64,000 nucleotides of DNA from Chaunax sp. Z400. Taxonomy: Eukaryota; Chordata; Actinopteri; Lophiiformes; Chaunacidae. Position 1 is the first letter of the stretch, and every line of letters begins with the position of its first letter. This document shows positions 48,901-62,494 of this stretch, one piece after another. Location: NCBI GenBank assembly GCA_037577475.1, contig CM075184.1:13960094-14024093 (forward strand), in the 5' to 3' direction. Made by a program: the position numbers and the translations under genes. The notes below the pieces were generated by a model that worked only from the letters and a program-made list of their open reading frames with translations, was not told where the DNA came from and did not search any database.

Positions 48901-50334
48901 AGCTCATCTGCGTGCTGCCCCCCCCGCCCCCCAGGGCCTCCTCTCCTCATTGCACGAGACTCCCCAGCTTCTCTCCCTGTTTATCATCACTTGCCTTATT
49001 TTCTCATCATCCCACTTTGTATTTGTCTCACTCCATCCTTCTATGCAATGCCCCTCACCACCAGCACCAGACTTCCTCCTACCTCCCTGTGGACGTTGCC
49101 CTTGTCTGCACGGGCTGTTTGTAATACGGGCCACATGTGGGTTTCTGTTTTCATGCTTCCACATCAATGCAAATATAATACTACTGTTCTAAAGCATTGC
49201 AATAATAGTAAATCATTGACATTGAGTCATTATTCTTCCCAGGGAGTCAATGAGACAGCACAGTAGCTCTTAGGCTGCTTTTTTATTCTAAACTGATTTG
49301 TAAAATTGTACTTCTTCCATGATTTAAACCCAGTACTGTAACTAATGATGTGCTATGTGTCCTTAAGTTATGACTCCATCTGGTAAGCAGTTATAGATAT
49401 GTATTTAATAGTACTAGCAATTAAAAAATACTTGGACATTTGATGTTTAACAGTTTATTCTTTAAGAATTCAGTGACGATGTTAAACTCTCTGCCATTGC
49501 TGGCAAGAGTATGATTATCTCAGTTTCTTCATCATTTTGCAATTTAATATTTGTAATCAACAGCAGATGAAGAAAAGTGCATGGGAATCCAACAGTTTGC
49601 AAAAAAAGAAAAAGAAAAAGAAAATTAAAAAGTATTAGAATGATTTGTGATTTCAGGAGCATTTCCCTAAACAAAATCTGTCTGTCTTGGAACACCCTGT
49701 AAGTATAATTTATGTGTCTAGCGTGTCTGTGTTTCATCTTTTCTGTTTGAAAACTGTAGCTTCATGTCTATGAAAGTTCTTTCTCATTCTCATTGGCTTC
49801 AGCCTTCCCCCGTTCTGCTGGGAATACACAGCCTTGAGTCTGAAATGTGTTTACATTTTGAGCATGTTACAAATTATCTGCTAAGACTAACTTTGCGTGA
49901 CTTGGCAGAAACCTTCACCTAGCTCAGATGTTGTTTGGGTCAAACGTATTTCAGGGGTTGGCTCTCTCAATTTGACTGTCTTTATCTGACGGGGGTTCTC
50001 CAAGCCAGATGTGAACCCAGGCAAAAGGTACAGCTTACCCTCTGTGTTGGTGTGTGTGTGTGTGTGCCTGCATGCATATGTTTATATGTACTCTGTACGA
50101 ACAAATGGCGCAGGCACCCTGCCAATATGTCTGTGATATTTTTCTGCACTGACAACACTTTACGTATACTCAACATAATATAAACTCAGAGGGAATTAAT
50201 GTGACGTTTGACCATGTCAGTGTATTTTTGTGTTCAATCATACATGAATAGATTTATCCTCGAGTTTTACCACATCTCAAGCTCTCTTATCAGATTCTTG
50301 ATCTTATTCTTATAGTGATTTTTTTACTGATCTC

Positions 50335-50680
50335 ATTACCTCTGCCAAGGAGGTTATGTTTTCACCCATGTCTGCTTGTGTGTTGGTTTGTCTGCAGGAT
50401 TACTCAAAAAATGGTCAGATTTCCATCAAACTTGATGGGAGGATTGGCCATGGGGCCAGAATAGACCCCATTAAATATTGGTGGTGATCCAGGATTTTTT
50501 TTAACACTGCAAGGTAGTTTTTTCTTCTTTTTCTCTTTAATTTCTCAAGGAATAATGGATGGAATTCGATGACAAAAGGCAGGCATATTTAGGGGGTTGG
50601 TATCTATGAGTGTGAGCAATTTGATGTCAATCCAAATAAAAATCCAGATCCACCACAATTAAATGTGTTTTCACAGGTGG
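50335..50680 (+). repeat. Dispersed repeat (GCCAAGGAGGTTATG type)
   Basis: CTCTGCCAAGGAGGTTATGT, TTTCACCCATGTCTGC, GGATTACTCAAAAAATGG, CCATCAAACTTGATGGGAGG and CCCATTAAATATTGGTGG form the known order of a widespread animal repeat of uncertain class. About 350 bases, diverged, non-coding. Confidence 0.6.
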
Positions 50681-51792
50681 TAGCCTGCTCTGTAAATGAT
50701 GTTTACAGGCCTATGAGCTTGATTTTGGTCAAGGCTTGATTAAATTAAAAGGGACAGCTGGGCTTGGCGGAGATAGTGCTCTACTGAGTTCTAGTTTTTG
50801 TGTATCACATGTCAGGGATTATCTAAGGTCACAAAAGTTTTACCAAATGTTTCTTCGCCATGTGTATTTAATCTTCGTAAAGACATCAACAGATTTGTCA
50901 TTTGTCTTGTCATTGAATCCGCTAAGCTGCTAAATGGACTGCCTAATATCTCCAGAGGACAAATAACAGTTGAAACACTGTAGTTTCTTAATGTGGGATA
51001 CAATTTCTCTACAAGGTTGTGACCCTAATTTTATCACGATAGTCAGAAAATAGCATATACTAATCCCCAAATAGTAATTTTATAATAAGTTAAAAAAAAT
51101 CACAGCAAATAACACATCATATATTCTTTACTTTTCTATCATAGTACAGTATTATCATGTATATGAGGCCAAATCATCTAAGACTGCTGATATTTAGGAA
51201 AAGAGAATAACTAAATAACCTTTATCAGTAATGGACTCACAAATAGTTTAAATGTGTTTTCTTCTCCAATCTGATTTGTTGAGTTAATCACTGTGTCAGT
51301 CTTTTTATGTTACTCCAGAGCTCACTGCTCAGGTCCATAGTGTCATACATGGCAGAATAAAATAATGGTTCATTAGATGCAGATCCTTTTTCTGAAGTTG
51401 CCTGAAGCAGTATGTTTTTCCATTAACATTTAATAAAAACACTTCCTGTACCATGAAAGCTTTGCCAGTGTTTGGTTTGTCCATTTTGGGCTACTGTAGA
51501 GACATGACGGTGCAACAAGGAGAACTGCTCCCTTTGTAGATGTTAAGGGCTCATCCAAGGGTAACTTTCGGGTGATTGCACTCTAATGAACACATAGTTG
51601 GGAACGTTTTCAGTGAAGTAGAACATATATATGAACACATATCTATCACTAGTAATGGGATTTTGCAGTGCCATGTAAATAGATTGGAATGAGTACGTAT
51701 GTGGTTAAGGATAGTAAACAAAAAAAATGAACCTCCTGTTGCATTTTTGCCTTAGTTAGTAAAAAAAGGTGGATGTCACACATGAAAATAAT

Positions 51793-52095
51793 TTCCATCC
51801 ATCCATTTCCTGTAGCCACTTATCCTGTGTAGGGTCATGGGGGGGCTGGAGCCTATCCCAGCTGACATTGGGTGAGAGGTGGGGTTCACTCTGGACAAGT
51901 TGCCAGTTCATCACAGGGCCACATAGGAAGACAAGCAACCATTCACACTCACAGTCACACCTACAGGCAATTTACAGTCACCAGTTCACCTCTACTGTAT
52001 GTTTTTGGTGGTGGGAGGAGGCCGGGGAACCCAGAGGGAACCCAGAAGGAACCCACACAGACAGGAGAACATGCAAACTCCACAGAGAAAAGTCC
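51793..52095 (-). repeat. Dispersed fish repeat, long copy
   Basis: Starts with CCATCCATCCATTTCCTG (the reversed tail), then GGGGGGCTGGAGCCTATCCC, GCCAGTTCATCACAGGGCC, ATTCACACTCACAGTCACACC, and ends near GGAGAACATGCAAACTCCAC. This is one of the commonest dispersed sequences in fish genomes. With the tail at the low-coordinate end, this copy is on the minus strand relative to the one at 62335. It is non-coding; the parent family is not certain to me. Confidence 0.75.
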
Positions 52096-52997
52096 TTCTT
52101 GCTGTGAGGCAACAGTGCTACCCATTACGTCACTGAGAAAACGATCTCGTAGAATAAATAAAAAACCTTTTATTGAACAAGATTATTGACTCCTGCTGGA
52201 AAGAGATTGTATAGCATACGTTATGCATAACATACATTATGTTGTTCACTTTTATATTTTAATCTGGATATCTTCTCAGCAGCAGCAGAATGCTTCAGCA
52301 TTTCAAAATCACACCTTAATAATGGAGAGAGAATCAGTGAACAGCTTCAAGGCATTTGACCAGAGTTTCCACAAGGGACAGAAAGATCAACACAGATCCT
52401 TCCCAAAGAGATCATTCTCTAAAATGATCTTGCAATTCGTTGTGTCTTTGTTTTGTGTGCTCTAAGCACTCGAACCATTACAAAAGACAAGTCCAGCTCG
52501 CTTCAGCAAATCTTGGTCAAGCCAGATCTCTTTTCTGGATCTTTCTGTTGAACATACAGGCCTCCTCATCTGGTCAGGTGTTTTTGGAAAAGGATGCAGT
52601 CCTGACTGTGTGTAACATTTTTTTTTTTTTACTGTTTTATAAGAAAACACATAACTGTTTTATAAGGAAACATAGTATCAAAATTTCATTTCACTCAAAA
52701 TAAAAAACAACACTGAATAGACTTTAGTGGTTTTACAGTTTGTATACCAGTCAAAGTTATTTAAAACATTTCAGTATTTTCTTGTTTCAACATCTTATTT
52801 GAGGATGACAGTTTAATGTGCCCATCTGATAACTGCTTTATCTTAATTGATATTACAATATACTATGGTACATGACATAATACATCTCAGAATGCAGGAG
52901 AGTGGAGATTGATGCTGGTAATGAGTTAATATGCGTTTGTTAACATATATGACATGTGGCTGAAATCATAGACATTTTTTTGACTCAATGGACTCTT

Positions 52998-55900
52998 TCA
53001 GTCCACCCTCCTCTCCTTCTCCCTGCACTTCATAGGGATGAAGTGAGATGCTACATGCTCCCTCCTGGTCTTCTTCCCTCTCATTGGCCTCCCCTTCTGC
53101 GACAGGGCTATGAACATTTCTTTGCCATTTTTAGTCCACTTTGCAGAGGAGTAAGCATTGAAGTAGTTTTCTAGGAAAACCTCCTTGAAGTTGCAGTTTT
53201 CGGTGTAGATCCTCTGTGAAGGAAAACACAAACAACCCTGCATTGATACAATACACTCTGCTTTCACCAGCATGTGTCTTTGCAGCCAGAGTTTTGACTA
53301 TTCAAATGTTGTTTTGCAATAATTGCTCTAATTGTGCTTGACTGTGGATTAGCTGTCATAGTTTATGCATTTTCTCACTGAAGAAAAATATTACCTTGCC
53401 TTGCAGTTGTCCAGCCTTGTTCATAGAGATATAAAACTGACTCTTCACACCTTTAATAGCCAGTATGCCGCCCTCAGACACCGTCCTGATCTCCAGTATA
53501 CCTGCCAGACATTCACATCGTTAGAATAGTGAGACATACAGTATGACTGGACAGACAAGACACACCTTCACTCTACCTCACCACTGCTCCAGCATTCATC
53601 TTTAATAACAAATGGGATGGACGTTCCTGTGGTTAATCAGTCTGTGGTCTCTCCGGCTTTATTCGAGCCTTGTTAACTGGTCTGGGAGGCCATTACATAA
53701 ACCACAACCTATGCCATTGCACATATGGGAGACAGATTAGGCCTCTCTCTTGGGATTGAGACAACTACCTCTTTACACACGCTTTGCACGCTACATTTTA
53801 GGCCTGCCCTTAAAATCTATGGGAGAGTCAAAAAAGGCCATGCTTCACTATTTTGTATTAGGATTTTTATATTATTTCACTATGAAACTTAAAAACAAAT
53901 ACTATGTATTTTCTTATGAATTAAAATATTTAGTTAAAGCAGATAGTGCTGGCCTTTGCATTGAAACACGATGAATGTAATCATTTGATTCTTTGGTAGA
54001 AAATGTAACATTAAGCTGGAGTTTGACAGTTCGACAAGCTGAAAGTAATTACAAACATTTACATTTACATTTAAAGACATAAATTCAAATGATGTATACA
54101 CACATTTCTAAATCTCCAAAGAAAAAGATCTCTTATTAGCATTATTCGGAGTGGTGATTTTAGTATGATTTATTTCAACTCCTTTTTAAATTAAGATGGA
54201 GCTATCTTGCAGGATTTTATAGTAAGAATGCATTTTACTTTATCATTTATTCGAACAGAAACACAGAAGCCCTATTTTTAGGCCAGCAACCGTACAGATC
54301 TACTAACTCAAAAGTCTAAAACCTGTTACATAAAGAATAATATAAAGTTCAAACACATTGCAGAAATTACTTTAATTAGGCAGGCAGAGAAAAACAGGGG
54401 AACACTTCTATTAAAGCTCTTTACATGGACATTTAGCGTGATGCATTTAGTGTTTGATCACAAACACATGGCAGTCGCCCAGTCTTGGAAGACTGTTTGT
54501 GCTCTGCTTGCAGTTGATGCTTGACCTTTAACTGTGAGCTCGTATTTATTACAACAACTTTTATGTTCTCATATTTCACTTCATTTACCATGACATGACT
54601 GAAAGTCTTACAGTTCACAATAACACATAATTTGTAAAGCCTTTATATAATCAGAGAAAGTTAACCGACCATCTCATAATAAACCACACAGATGGAGCTG
54701 CGTGTTTATTTCTGAAGATTTCAGTCTGAATGCATTGTTCGTTTTTATAGCTGATAAGAAGCATTGCATGCTCTTATGGCATGGAAGCGCTATTCCTAAA
54801 TATTGCATGTAATAGCTATACAGTTGTTTGGTCCACTGTGGAAAGATGGAATGAAGTTCTACACACATATGAGGATAGGCTGTTGAACAGATTTGTGATG
54901 ATTTGTTGGCCCAGCCCCTGGTTTAGTAAAGTAAATTGTGCGTGATTCCTGATATAATTGCTTTTATTTCCTCTACGTATTTGAACAGAATTGGAATCAG
55001 GCATTCACATCATTCACATTTGCTGTCAATTAAACTGATGATAGCCTTCCAGGATTAACAAATTGTGGAATTTGAGATTGATATTTACTGCTTGATACTT
55101 TGACAATATGTAGGTGTCTAGTAAATTGATTTTAATGGCTTTTATTCACTCTGTCCTTGTTTGTAATTGTAATTTTATCTTTATTTACACTTTATCAGAT
55201 TATTTCAGTTTAGCGTTCAACAGATTACAGTGAATTTAATAGCAGGTATATGATACAATCTGTTCTCCAGTTGTCATTCTGTGGTTGATAATTTGTTGAC
55301 CGCCTGCTTGGAAGTTGTTTATCTCCTCTTTGCCGTGACTTCACGCAAGTTCTTGGAAATATTATCTCATTTTGGTTAAAATTACGGTCTGGTCTTTCAC
55401 TTGGACACAGACATGCTAGTAATTACCATTTATTATCTTGTTAGAAATAAATCTGTTTGTTATCTTATGTGTAATAGTTGTTTGTTTGGTTTTGATGTTT
55501 TGTTTACACATTCAGAACAAAATTGCAAATACCCCTGACAAGAACGCACTCAATACTTCTTTTTTTTAATAGAAACAATTCTACAGCTCTACAGCTGTTT
55601 TTCTTTCTCTTTATTATGTCTCAATGCTCGTTTTAGACATGTTAATTCTCTTTATGTTTCAGATACTAAAGTTTAAATACTCGATAAATAAGGAAATACA
55701 AAATTTGCATTGCCTTTTTTAAAGTATAATATGAATATTACAAAACTTGGCGCTAGTGATGAGTTCAGTGGAACTAAGCCTGTGTTTTCTTTGCAGAGCC
55801 ACAGGGAATGTACAGGCCAAAAATAATGCAGCTCCAAGTGTCTCATTGCGGTTTCATCATTTTAGCTTTCTCTTTTTGTTAAAAAAAACAAAAAACAAAT

Positions 55901-57746
55901 GCAATCAGTCTGTCAGGACTTCTTTCTTAACTGCAGCCAGAAAGAATGACTCACTGATGTATTACATATATTTCTGCACCACACTCGTCTCTTCAAAGGC
56001 TTATTGGATGCATTTCTGTGTGCTTTTAGCGTGCGATTGTCAGCCACATATGGGTGTATCAATTTTTCTGCCTTTCATTGCCAATTGTTGCACAAGGATC
56101 TTTTCCATACAGTTTCAGGCATTTCCCTGTCAAGCCAACATTCCAGACACAGCCACACTGCCAGATAGGAGGAAATGATAACTACTTGAAACATCCTCAG
56201 CATGACACAGATTTCCAGTAGTATCTAAAACATGAACTTGAAAAAGTATGGCACTAAAGCAACTAACTTAACCCAATTAATTTAGCTCATTAAACCATTA
56301 GCTTAATGAGCAAACATAATTAGCCATTCAGTTTAAGTGGAAAGCATTATTTACTTTCAACTGTATGTGATTTTGGTTGAGACATATCGTGACTGTTGTG
56401 AAATGTCAGTTGCTAAACAACTCACTCGTTTTCACGTTTGTAACATGCAAATTTGTTGTCCCCTGATCTCATTCTTACATTACAACTTTGTGAGAGCATA
56501 AAGGTTCCCATGGGTGGACTTGAGAAAGAAAAACCAGTGATTGAAAGTTTCTGAAAATAGGCATGTGCTCAAATATACAGGTATATGTTTTGTGCAAGAA
56601 TAAAAGATTGAGGTTCTTTTGATATTTTGTTAACTTGAAATTTGTAAATAGGCTACATTCCATTGTCTGCAGGTGTGTCTCCTGCTGTTGCGTCATTGTT
56701 TCATGCACCACCTGCCTCGAGTAAGTACCACAGTCATGTGCATGCATGCAGTGACTGAAGTCAAATGATGCAGAATTTGCCAAGCAAGTAAGAAACGTCA
56801 AGTGAGTCTGCAGCTATGTCTTGAAAATGTAAATTCCTGCTCTCGTAGCTCACAGAAGACATTTATAAAGACTGGCTTATCTATAACACAAGTGTTCATG
56901 AATTCAAACTTCCCTCTCTTTTTAAGTGTTGTCTATCAGCTTCTGTAAAGTCTGATTGTTGTCAGTGTTGTCTCAGCTTTGCAGTCTCAAACTATGCTGT
57001 GCTGGATTCTTGAACGTGAGGGAATTTGGCCGAAAACGTCTTTAAAAAGTCTTGAACCATAAAATAAATATGGACAAATGGGCAGTCACAGGGGCCTGGC
57101 ACCCATCACCAGTCTCCAAGACCGTTCATTTTACTTCACTGCAACCTGTGTTGAGACGGTGTTATGGTTTAACGAGCCAAAATCCCCACCTGCTTCATTT
57201 TACCAGTCACTTTGGCCGCTCTAACAGAGACACAGGACACATTAACACCGTGATTACACTATGGAAGACTCAGTGGAAACTTCTCTGCCCTAAGTATAAC
57301 ATTTCAATTTCTATCACTAAGTTCACACTTACATTCAAGTTTTTACACAATTGGGAAATATATTCTGGCAAAGTCGTGATGTTTTTATACCTAAAAAAAA
57401 AGCAGGGGAACATTTAATGAACTATCTGCATCACAATTTGACAAAAATGGTTCTCCTTACTGTAGCAGTTGGTGGGATCTTGAGTCCCATTGATGTTTCC
57501 ATTGTCATCAATAGTTAGGAACCATTGCGTGCGGCTGAATAGCTGTCGGATGCGCACATCTCCTCCCTCCATGTAGTCGTAGTTCCTGGTGTGCCGCTCG
57601 TGTCTGGAGCAGTTCATGATGGCGGCAAGTTGTTCTGGAGTGCAGTCACTGCAGACCACACACACACTGCCAAGTAGGAATATTGCATGCAGATACAGTC
57701 CCGAGAACAGATTTTGAAGGTTCCTTGTCAGCATCCATTTGTGCAT
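52998..57746 (-). CDS. fgf7: Fibroblast growth factor 7 (KGF)
   Basis: A secreted heparin-binding FGF that signals from mesenchyme to epithelial FGFR2b. Three in-phase coding exons: 57461-57746, 53395-53501 and 52998-53213. They give 202 residues; human FGF7 has 194. A hydrophobic signal segment lies at about residues 13-32 (LFSGLYLHAIFLLGSVCVVC). RHTRNYDYMEGGDVRIRQLF, IRTV, AIKGVKSQFYISMNK, ENCNFKEVFLENYFNAYSSA and GRPMRGKKTRREHVASHFIPM favour FGF7 over FGF10 or FGF22. N-glycosylation sequons are at N45 (NCS) and N86 (NGT). The tail after HFIPM is longer than in human (KCREKERRVD). The FGF core has an extra residue near VSEGGILAIKG. Intron 1 (53502-57460) is long and has no coding content I recognise. 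A 5' UTR acceptor near 57793 (TTTCAG) suggests an upstream non-coding exon. Confidence 0.95.
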
Positions 57747-60700
57747 TATAATACAATGCAGTGTGGATCAGTGAACAACATACTGAAATGGGATATCTGT
57801 GCGCTATCCCTCAGCCCAGCGACTCCCTGACCCTTGACTTGTAACTCTTCTGTTGTGATCTCTGGGTCCCTGTTCCAGCAGTTCCTAGTGGGACGTTGAG
57901 ACAGCGCTGAAGCTGGAGAGTTAAGTGAAGAAGAAGACAGGTGACAGTATTTTGAGATGATGCCACTCTTCAGTCCTCAGTGACCGTATGCGTTGGCTTT
58001 TGACCATAGTCCGACAAGGAAGTCATAATCCACCACAGGAAAGGTTAATCAGGATGCCACTATGAAGAAAATGCAGAACCATTTGAATGTAGATAATGCA
58101 GTTAGAAATAGTTATACTCACAAGTACACTTATAAGTTAAAAGAGTTTTGTTAAAGCCACTTCAAAGAAGTATGAAATGAATACTGGTATTCACCCTGCA
58201 GTCGAGCTCCCACAAACAACTTTCAAAGAGCTTTTGATTTTCTGTGTTCATATAAATATGTAAACATGTCTTATCAGTAATCACAATCTCCGTGGTTCAC
58301 TTTGACAGACATACGTCTGCCTGTTGTTAACCCACAACAGTGAAACATTGCATCAATGCTGGTGGATTGCTTCACAAGTCTACTGTCTGAAATTTCTTCT
58401 GCAACATTACACACATGATGCATTTTTACAATCAGACTATGCCACTTTTCTTGTAAAATTAAAAAACAATAGTTTAATGACTTACATGTAATCTGGGTGA
58501 TGACAGGAGTTGTCAGATGTGGGTTTCCTTTCAGCAAGGGTTTTTATTTGAAGACTCTTTAGTTCTAACACGGTAGTCTTAGTTGTAAACCAAGCACAGT
58601 GATGCAGTAAAGCGAAGCAAGAGTTGGGAGCTTCTGTCAATTCCCATAGATGTCTCCCAGATCCTGGCAGGCTGAGTCTGTGCATCTTCCACTCTCGTTG
58701 TGCACTCTGCTTAGATAAATGCCTCCTGCTGACCTCACTTCAGAGCAATTAGATCCCAACCAGTCAGCTGTCCCTGGCTGAGATGCAATGGAGAAACACC
58801 CTCTGCCTGCCTCTCACTGTCTCACCCATTGGACATGAGAGGGAGCTATAAACTCTTAGAATAGCAGACTCTCTGTGAAATGCTCTCCTTAATCCTTGAA
58901 CATTTTATGCACATTCACCCTTTCAGAACTCACAACAACCTCTTTTCCTTTTCCAAGAAACATCTCACACTTCAATAGGTTAGCGCTATGTTTGTTTCAG
59001 ACCTCATAGTGACTCACATTACCCTAAACAATGGTTAAGATATTTGCTCTAATGATAAAGCTTTAAAGAATGTCTTCCCTATCATTTTGAATGTCACAAT
59101 TAATTACGAGTTTTACTCAGCAGCAGTTAATCACTGGTATGGATTTATTGACTCAAGTGAAAAAAATCTTCCAAGAAGCCCTCAGGTTCTCATTCTTATT
59201 GAGTGTAATAGTGGGAAGCAATAAGTTATGGCTGGCAGGTATCCATCCAAGGGGAGAAAAACAGAAGACATAACCGCTCAGAGGTAGTCATCTCCGTGTC
59301 AGGGGTCATGCACTCTTTCACTTTTCGTGTTTGTATTTAAAGTCACAATTTATTGCCTTACATGCCTGGCCTTTCCTTGGACTCACCACTTCAAAAGTTT
59401 ATATGGGCCCTAATGACGTGGTCCCCTGGGGAGGTCAGGGCTGCAGCCCCCAGAGAGGGGACTTCTGGCTGCAGCAGGTCTCCTTCTCATCTCTAAACTA
59501 GGGGCCATAAAGATCTGATCTATTAGGTGTCACTCTGGCCTGTTCATCTGTCCCTTCTATCACCTCAGAAACAGTTTGCACCATGGCCTTTGGGATGCAT
59601 GGCCAAGGAAACGTCGTATGACATATCACTTCAGGTAACTATATTACAAAAACCAGAGAAGGAGACATTAAAATGGACGCAAAAGCTTATCTAATCTAAT
59701 TAATGTCAAATCAATGTTTAAATGTAAATAGAACTATACTGTAACTCCATTGCATACTATGCATGTAATTTAGAGGCAAATACTTAGAACCTGAATGAAA
59801 TTTGCTCACCAATTACCATATATTTCCACCTTCTCTTGGTCAAAGGATTTGCAAGACCTTAGTATCTGTGTTGTCGGGCAGGTAGCACCTGGTAGGACCA
59901 TTACCAGCAAGAGAGTGGCCAGACAAGGTGATTCCAAGCACCCCATGAGCTGTCCTCAACAGAATCAACTGCTGTCCCTGGAATCTTGAAACTGGGCCCC
60001 CCTCCTTTAGACAGGCCTGTAAGGGGAGCTTGCAGATGAGATCTTAGTGGCTGGACTCTTGGTGTCTGGTCATGCTCAAAACAATGCAGTGTCTCCCAGT
60101 GGGCTCACTTCCTGTATGGATTTGTGTTGGGTTATGGTGCCGATCCAGTTGAGTGACAGGTACAGGTAGGAGTATTGAAGGACTGAACCTCAGAATGTCA
60201 CTACATTGTTTGAGAAGGAGCTGGAACCAGTGCAGGAGATTGAGCAATACCAGCTAGATGTAGTCGGCCTTATCTTAATGCACAGCACCAGCTGATGGAC
60301 TTTTATGTAAGACAAATCCCACTGGTTCGCACCAAACGCAACACTAATTTTTCGCTCAGCATGAGCATTTATAAACTCACAGCTACAAGCAGCTCACTCT
60401 GTCCCAGATATCTAGAGCCAGGACCTGAAATATCCAAAAGGAACTAAGACTAGAGATGTTTCTCTTTCATTTTAAAAAGAGCCAGTTTAGGTGAGTCTGG
60501 CATCTGATCAGTGAACCCATTTACACCTGGTATTAAAATGGGATTTTATCTGAACATCTTATTCGGACAACAACAAACCATGTTACTAAAATGAGTAAAT
60601 GCATCCTGATTTGAATGTGACTGGATCTGTCGGACCACTTCTGGAGTTTGTCTGGTTACCACTGTCTTCCGATCTTAGGTAGGTGTAAACCCAATCCATT

Positions 60701-61832
60701 CAACATGCTGGCATCAATATAACACGGATGCAGTTATTTGTTTGTTGTTTGAATTTTGAGAGAGAGCAAGAGAGAAGGCTGAAAGAGACAAAGAGACATC
60801 TAATTATTGATCATAAATCAATTCTACGCCACGAAAGCACCAAAAGATGCATTATTTAACACATTTACACTTGTATTTCGGTTCTCTTGGTCTGGACCAA
60901 GGCAGACATTTCTCAAATATTTTGCAGAAAACATTTTTAGCCCTGGTTCAGTTAGCCTTTGCACTGGCATTTTTAGCATTAAACCAAAAGATACAAAACA
61001 AAAGGCATATGGATAAGGTGCCAACCTCATAGGACAGCTTTTATGACACATTTATGACATGCATTGATGTTGTGCGACTGAACTTGCCTCCTTCCAAAAC
61101 AATGTTGTGTGCTGGGCTAAATGTGCTTGTTGCATTAGAGTTTGTTTGGAAGCAGTCTGATACCCATCTGTTCATGCGATCTCGGCCCGCTTGATTGGTG
61201 AGCACCAAGGTTTGGGCGGCAGTTTTCACTCTTGTTCAAATGAACCGTACTAACAAAGCCATGGTAATTTTCATCAAACTAAACTTGCCAAGCGTGAACA
61301 CACCATGAAAGCTTGAAGGCCCAGCAGCATGCAACTGAAACACCTTGAATAGTTGATGGCAGCAGTAAAATGCACCTCTTTGTAGACTTTTTACAAGACC
61401 CCAAGTTGACAGGTTAAGGACGGCATCATTGACCTTGCATGATGAGGGGGAGACGAGGAAGTTGTTGATTTGCAGTCTTCAAATTCTCTTTAAGATATTA
61501 GGTTTTTGTGCTGTAAGGTGTTTGGGTTTACCCATATGACCCATATGATTGCTTTGAGTTACAACATATTAGATTCGTTTTTACTTGAACTGGTTTTCCA
61601 AGAACTCCTTTGCTTGTCATATATCTCTTATTGTTGGTTTCTGTCCAACCCATTGGTGTTTTTAGTCTTGGATCTGGCAAACTGTAAAATGATTTGCCTG
61701 TGGACTTATTTTTATGTCAGATACACTTTTGGAAACACTGCTCTTTTGTTTATCCTTTTTCTATTTTTTTTATTATCCCCGACATAAAAATAATGAGGGG
61801 TTTATAGTCGTCCGTATGTCCATCTGTCCGTC

Positions 61833-62056
61833 TATGATCATTTTATGTCCAAAGCATATCCTGTAAACTTCACATACTAGCTTCACACATATATTTAACA
61901 TGGTAAGTAGGCCTAGTTGTTATTTTTGACATTTTGAATATTCGACAAATTTTCTTTTTTGTGGTTTCTATGGAAACAGGATTTTTAAGGTGGGTCCATG
62001 ATCATTTTATGTCCAAAGCATATCCTGTAAACGTTACGTACTAGCTTCACACATGA
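61833..62056 (+). repeat. Direct repeat pair, about 165-bp period
   Basis: ATGATCATTTTATGTCCAAA, GCATATCCTGTAAAC and ACTAGCTTCACACAT occur in the same order at 61833-61895 and 61998-62056. Just upstream is GACATAAAAATAATGAGGGG, then GTCGTCCGTATGTCC and CTGTCCGTC, typical of a dispersed fish repeat. Likely internal repeats of one element. Confidence 0.75.
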
Positions 62057-62334
62057 TTAGTAGTTATGCCTTTTATTATTTAGATTTTTCTGCAAATGTA
62101 ATTTTTTTGAGTTTTCCAAGGAAAGATGATATTAAGGTGACTCTGAAGGTTGGTCATCTTCTCCGTAGCATATTATCCAAAACAATATACTCTGGACTCA
62201 CCAAAGGAATGGAGGATATGTCACATACTGATGCATTTGTTGTACTGTTTTTGGGGGATGTCAGCGGGATATGTCATCTTCAGATTACTCTTGTTTGTTT
62301 ATTTATAACTCTTATTAATAATAATGGATATAAT

Positions 62335-62462
62335 TGTTCCCCTGCGATGAACTGGCGACTTGTCCAGGGTGAACCCCGCCTCACGCCCAAAGTCAGCTGG
62401 AATAGGCTCCAGCCCCCCGTGACCCTACACAGGATAAGCGGTTACAGAAAATGAATGAATGA
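62335..62462 (+). repeat. Dispersed fish repeat, 3' part
   Basis: GCGATGAACTGGCGACTTGT, CCAGGGTGAACCCCGCCTC, GGAATAGGCTCCAGCCCCC, CAGGATAAGCGGTTACAGAA and the tail ATGAATGAATG. Same family as 51793-52095 but in the opposite orientation. Confidence 0.8.
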
Positions 62463-62494
62463 TATTGTTATTATTTGTAATAATTTTACTTGTA

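Larger units (their letters stand above)
42900..52997. other. Gene-poor stretch between dtwd1 and fgf7
   Basis: The left end must include the dtwd1 5' region; hairpin repeat copy C lies there. It also holds a repeat tail at about 44622-44660, an orphan exon candidate at 45816-45935, a short (GT)n at about 50045-50066 and dispersed repeats at 50335-50680 and 51793-52095. The long frames at 48690-48950 and 48883-49266 lie around a C-rich patch and resemble nothing known. The right end should contain the fgf7 3' UTR, but I could not place its polyadenylation signal. Confidence 0.55.

Noticed and set aside
48690..49266. Overlapping frames around a C-rich patch (Gly/Arg-rich on minus, Pro/Leu-rich on plus)
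   Set aside because: Both come from the same skewed base composition; no homology or exon structure was recognised.
55747..56178. 143-codon plus-strand frame in fgf7 intron 1
   Set aside because: It has no ATG at its start, its composition is that of random AT-rich DNA with Phe/Cys runs, and it resembles no family.
57052..57417. 121-codon plus-strand frame antisense to the fgf7 side
   Set aside because: No domain, no splice partners and low-complexity end; best explained as a chance frame.
59870..60330. Possible LINE or gene fragment upstream of fgf7
   Set aside because: Some phrases looked transposon-like, but I could not name a domain or fix an end, so it is not listed as a separate feature.
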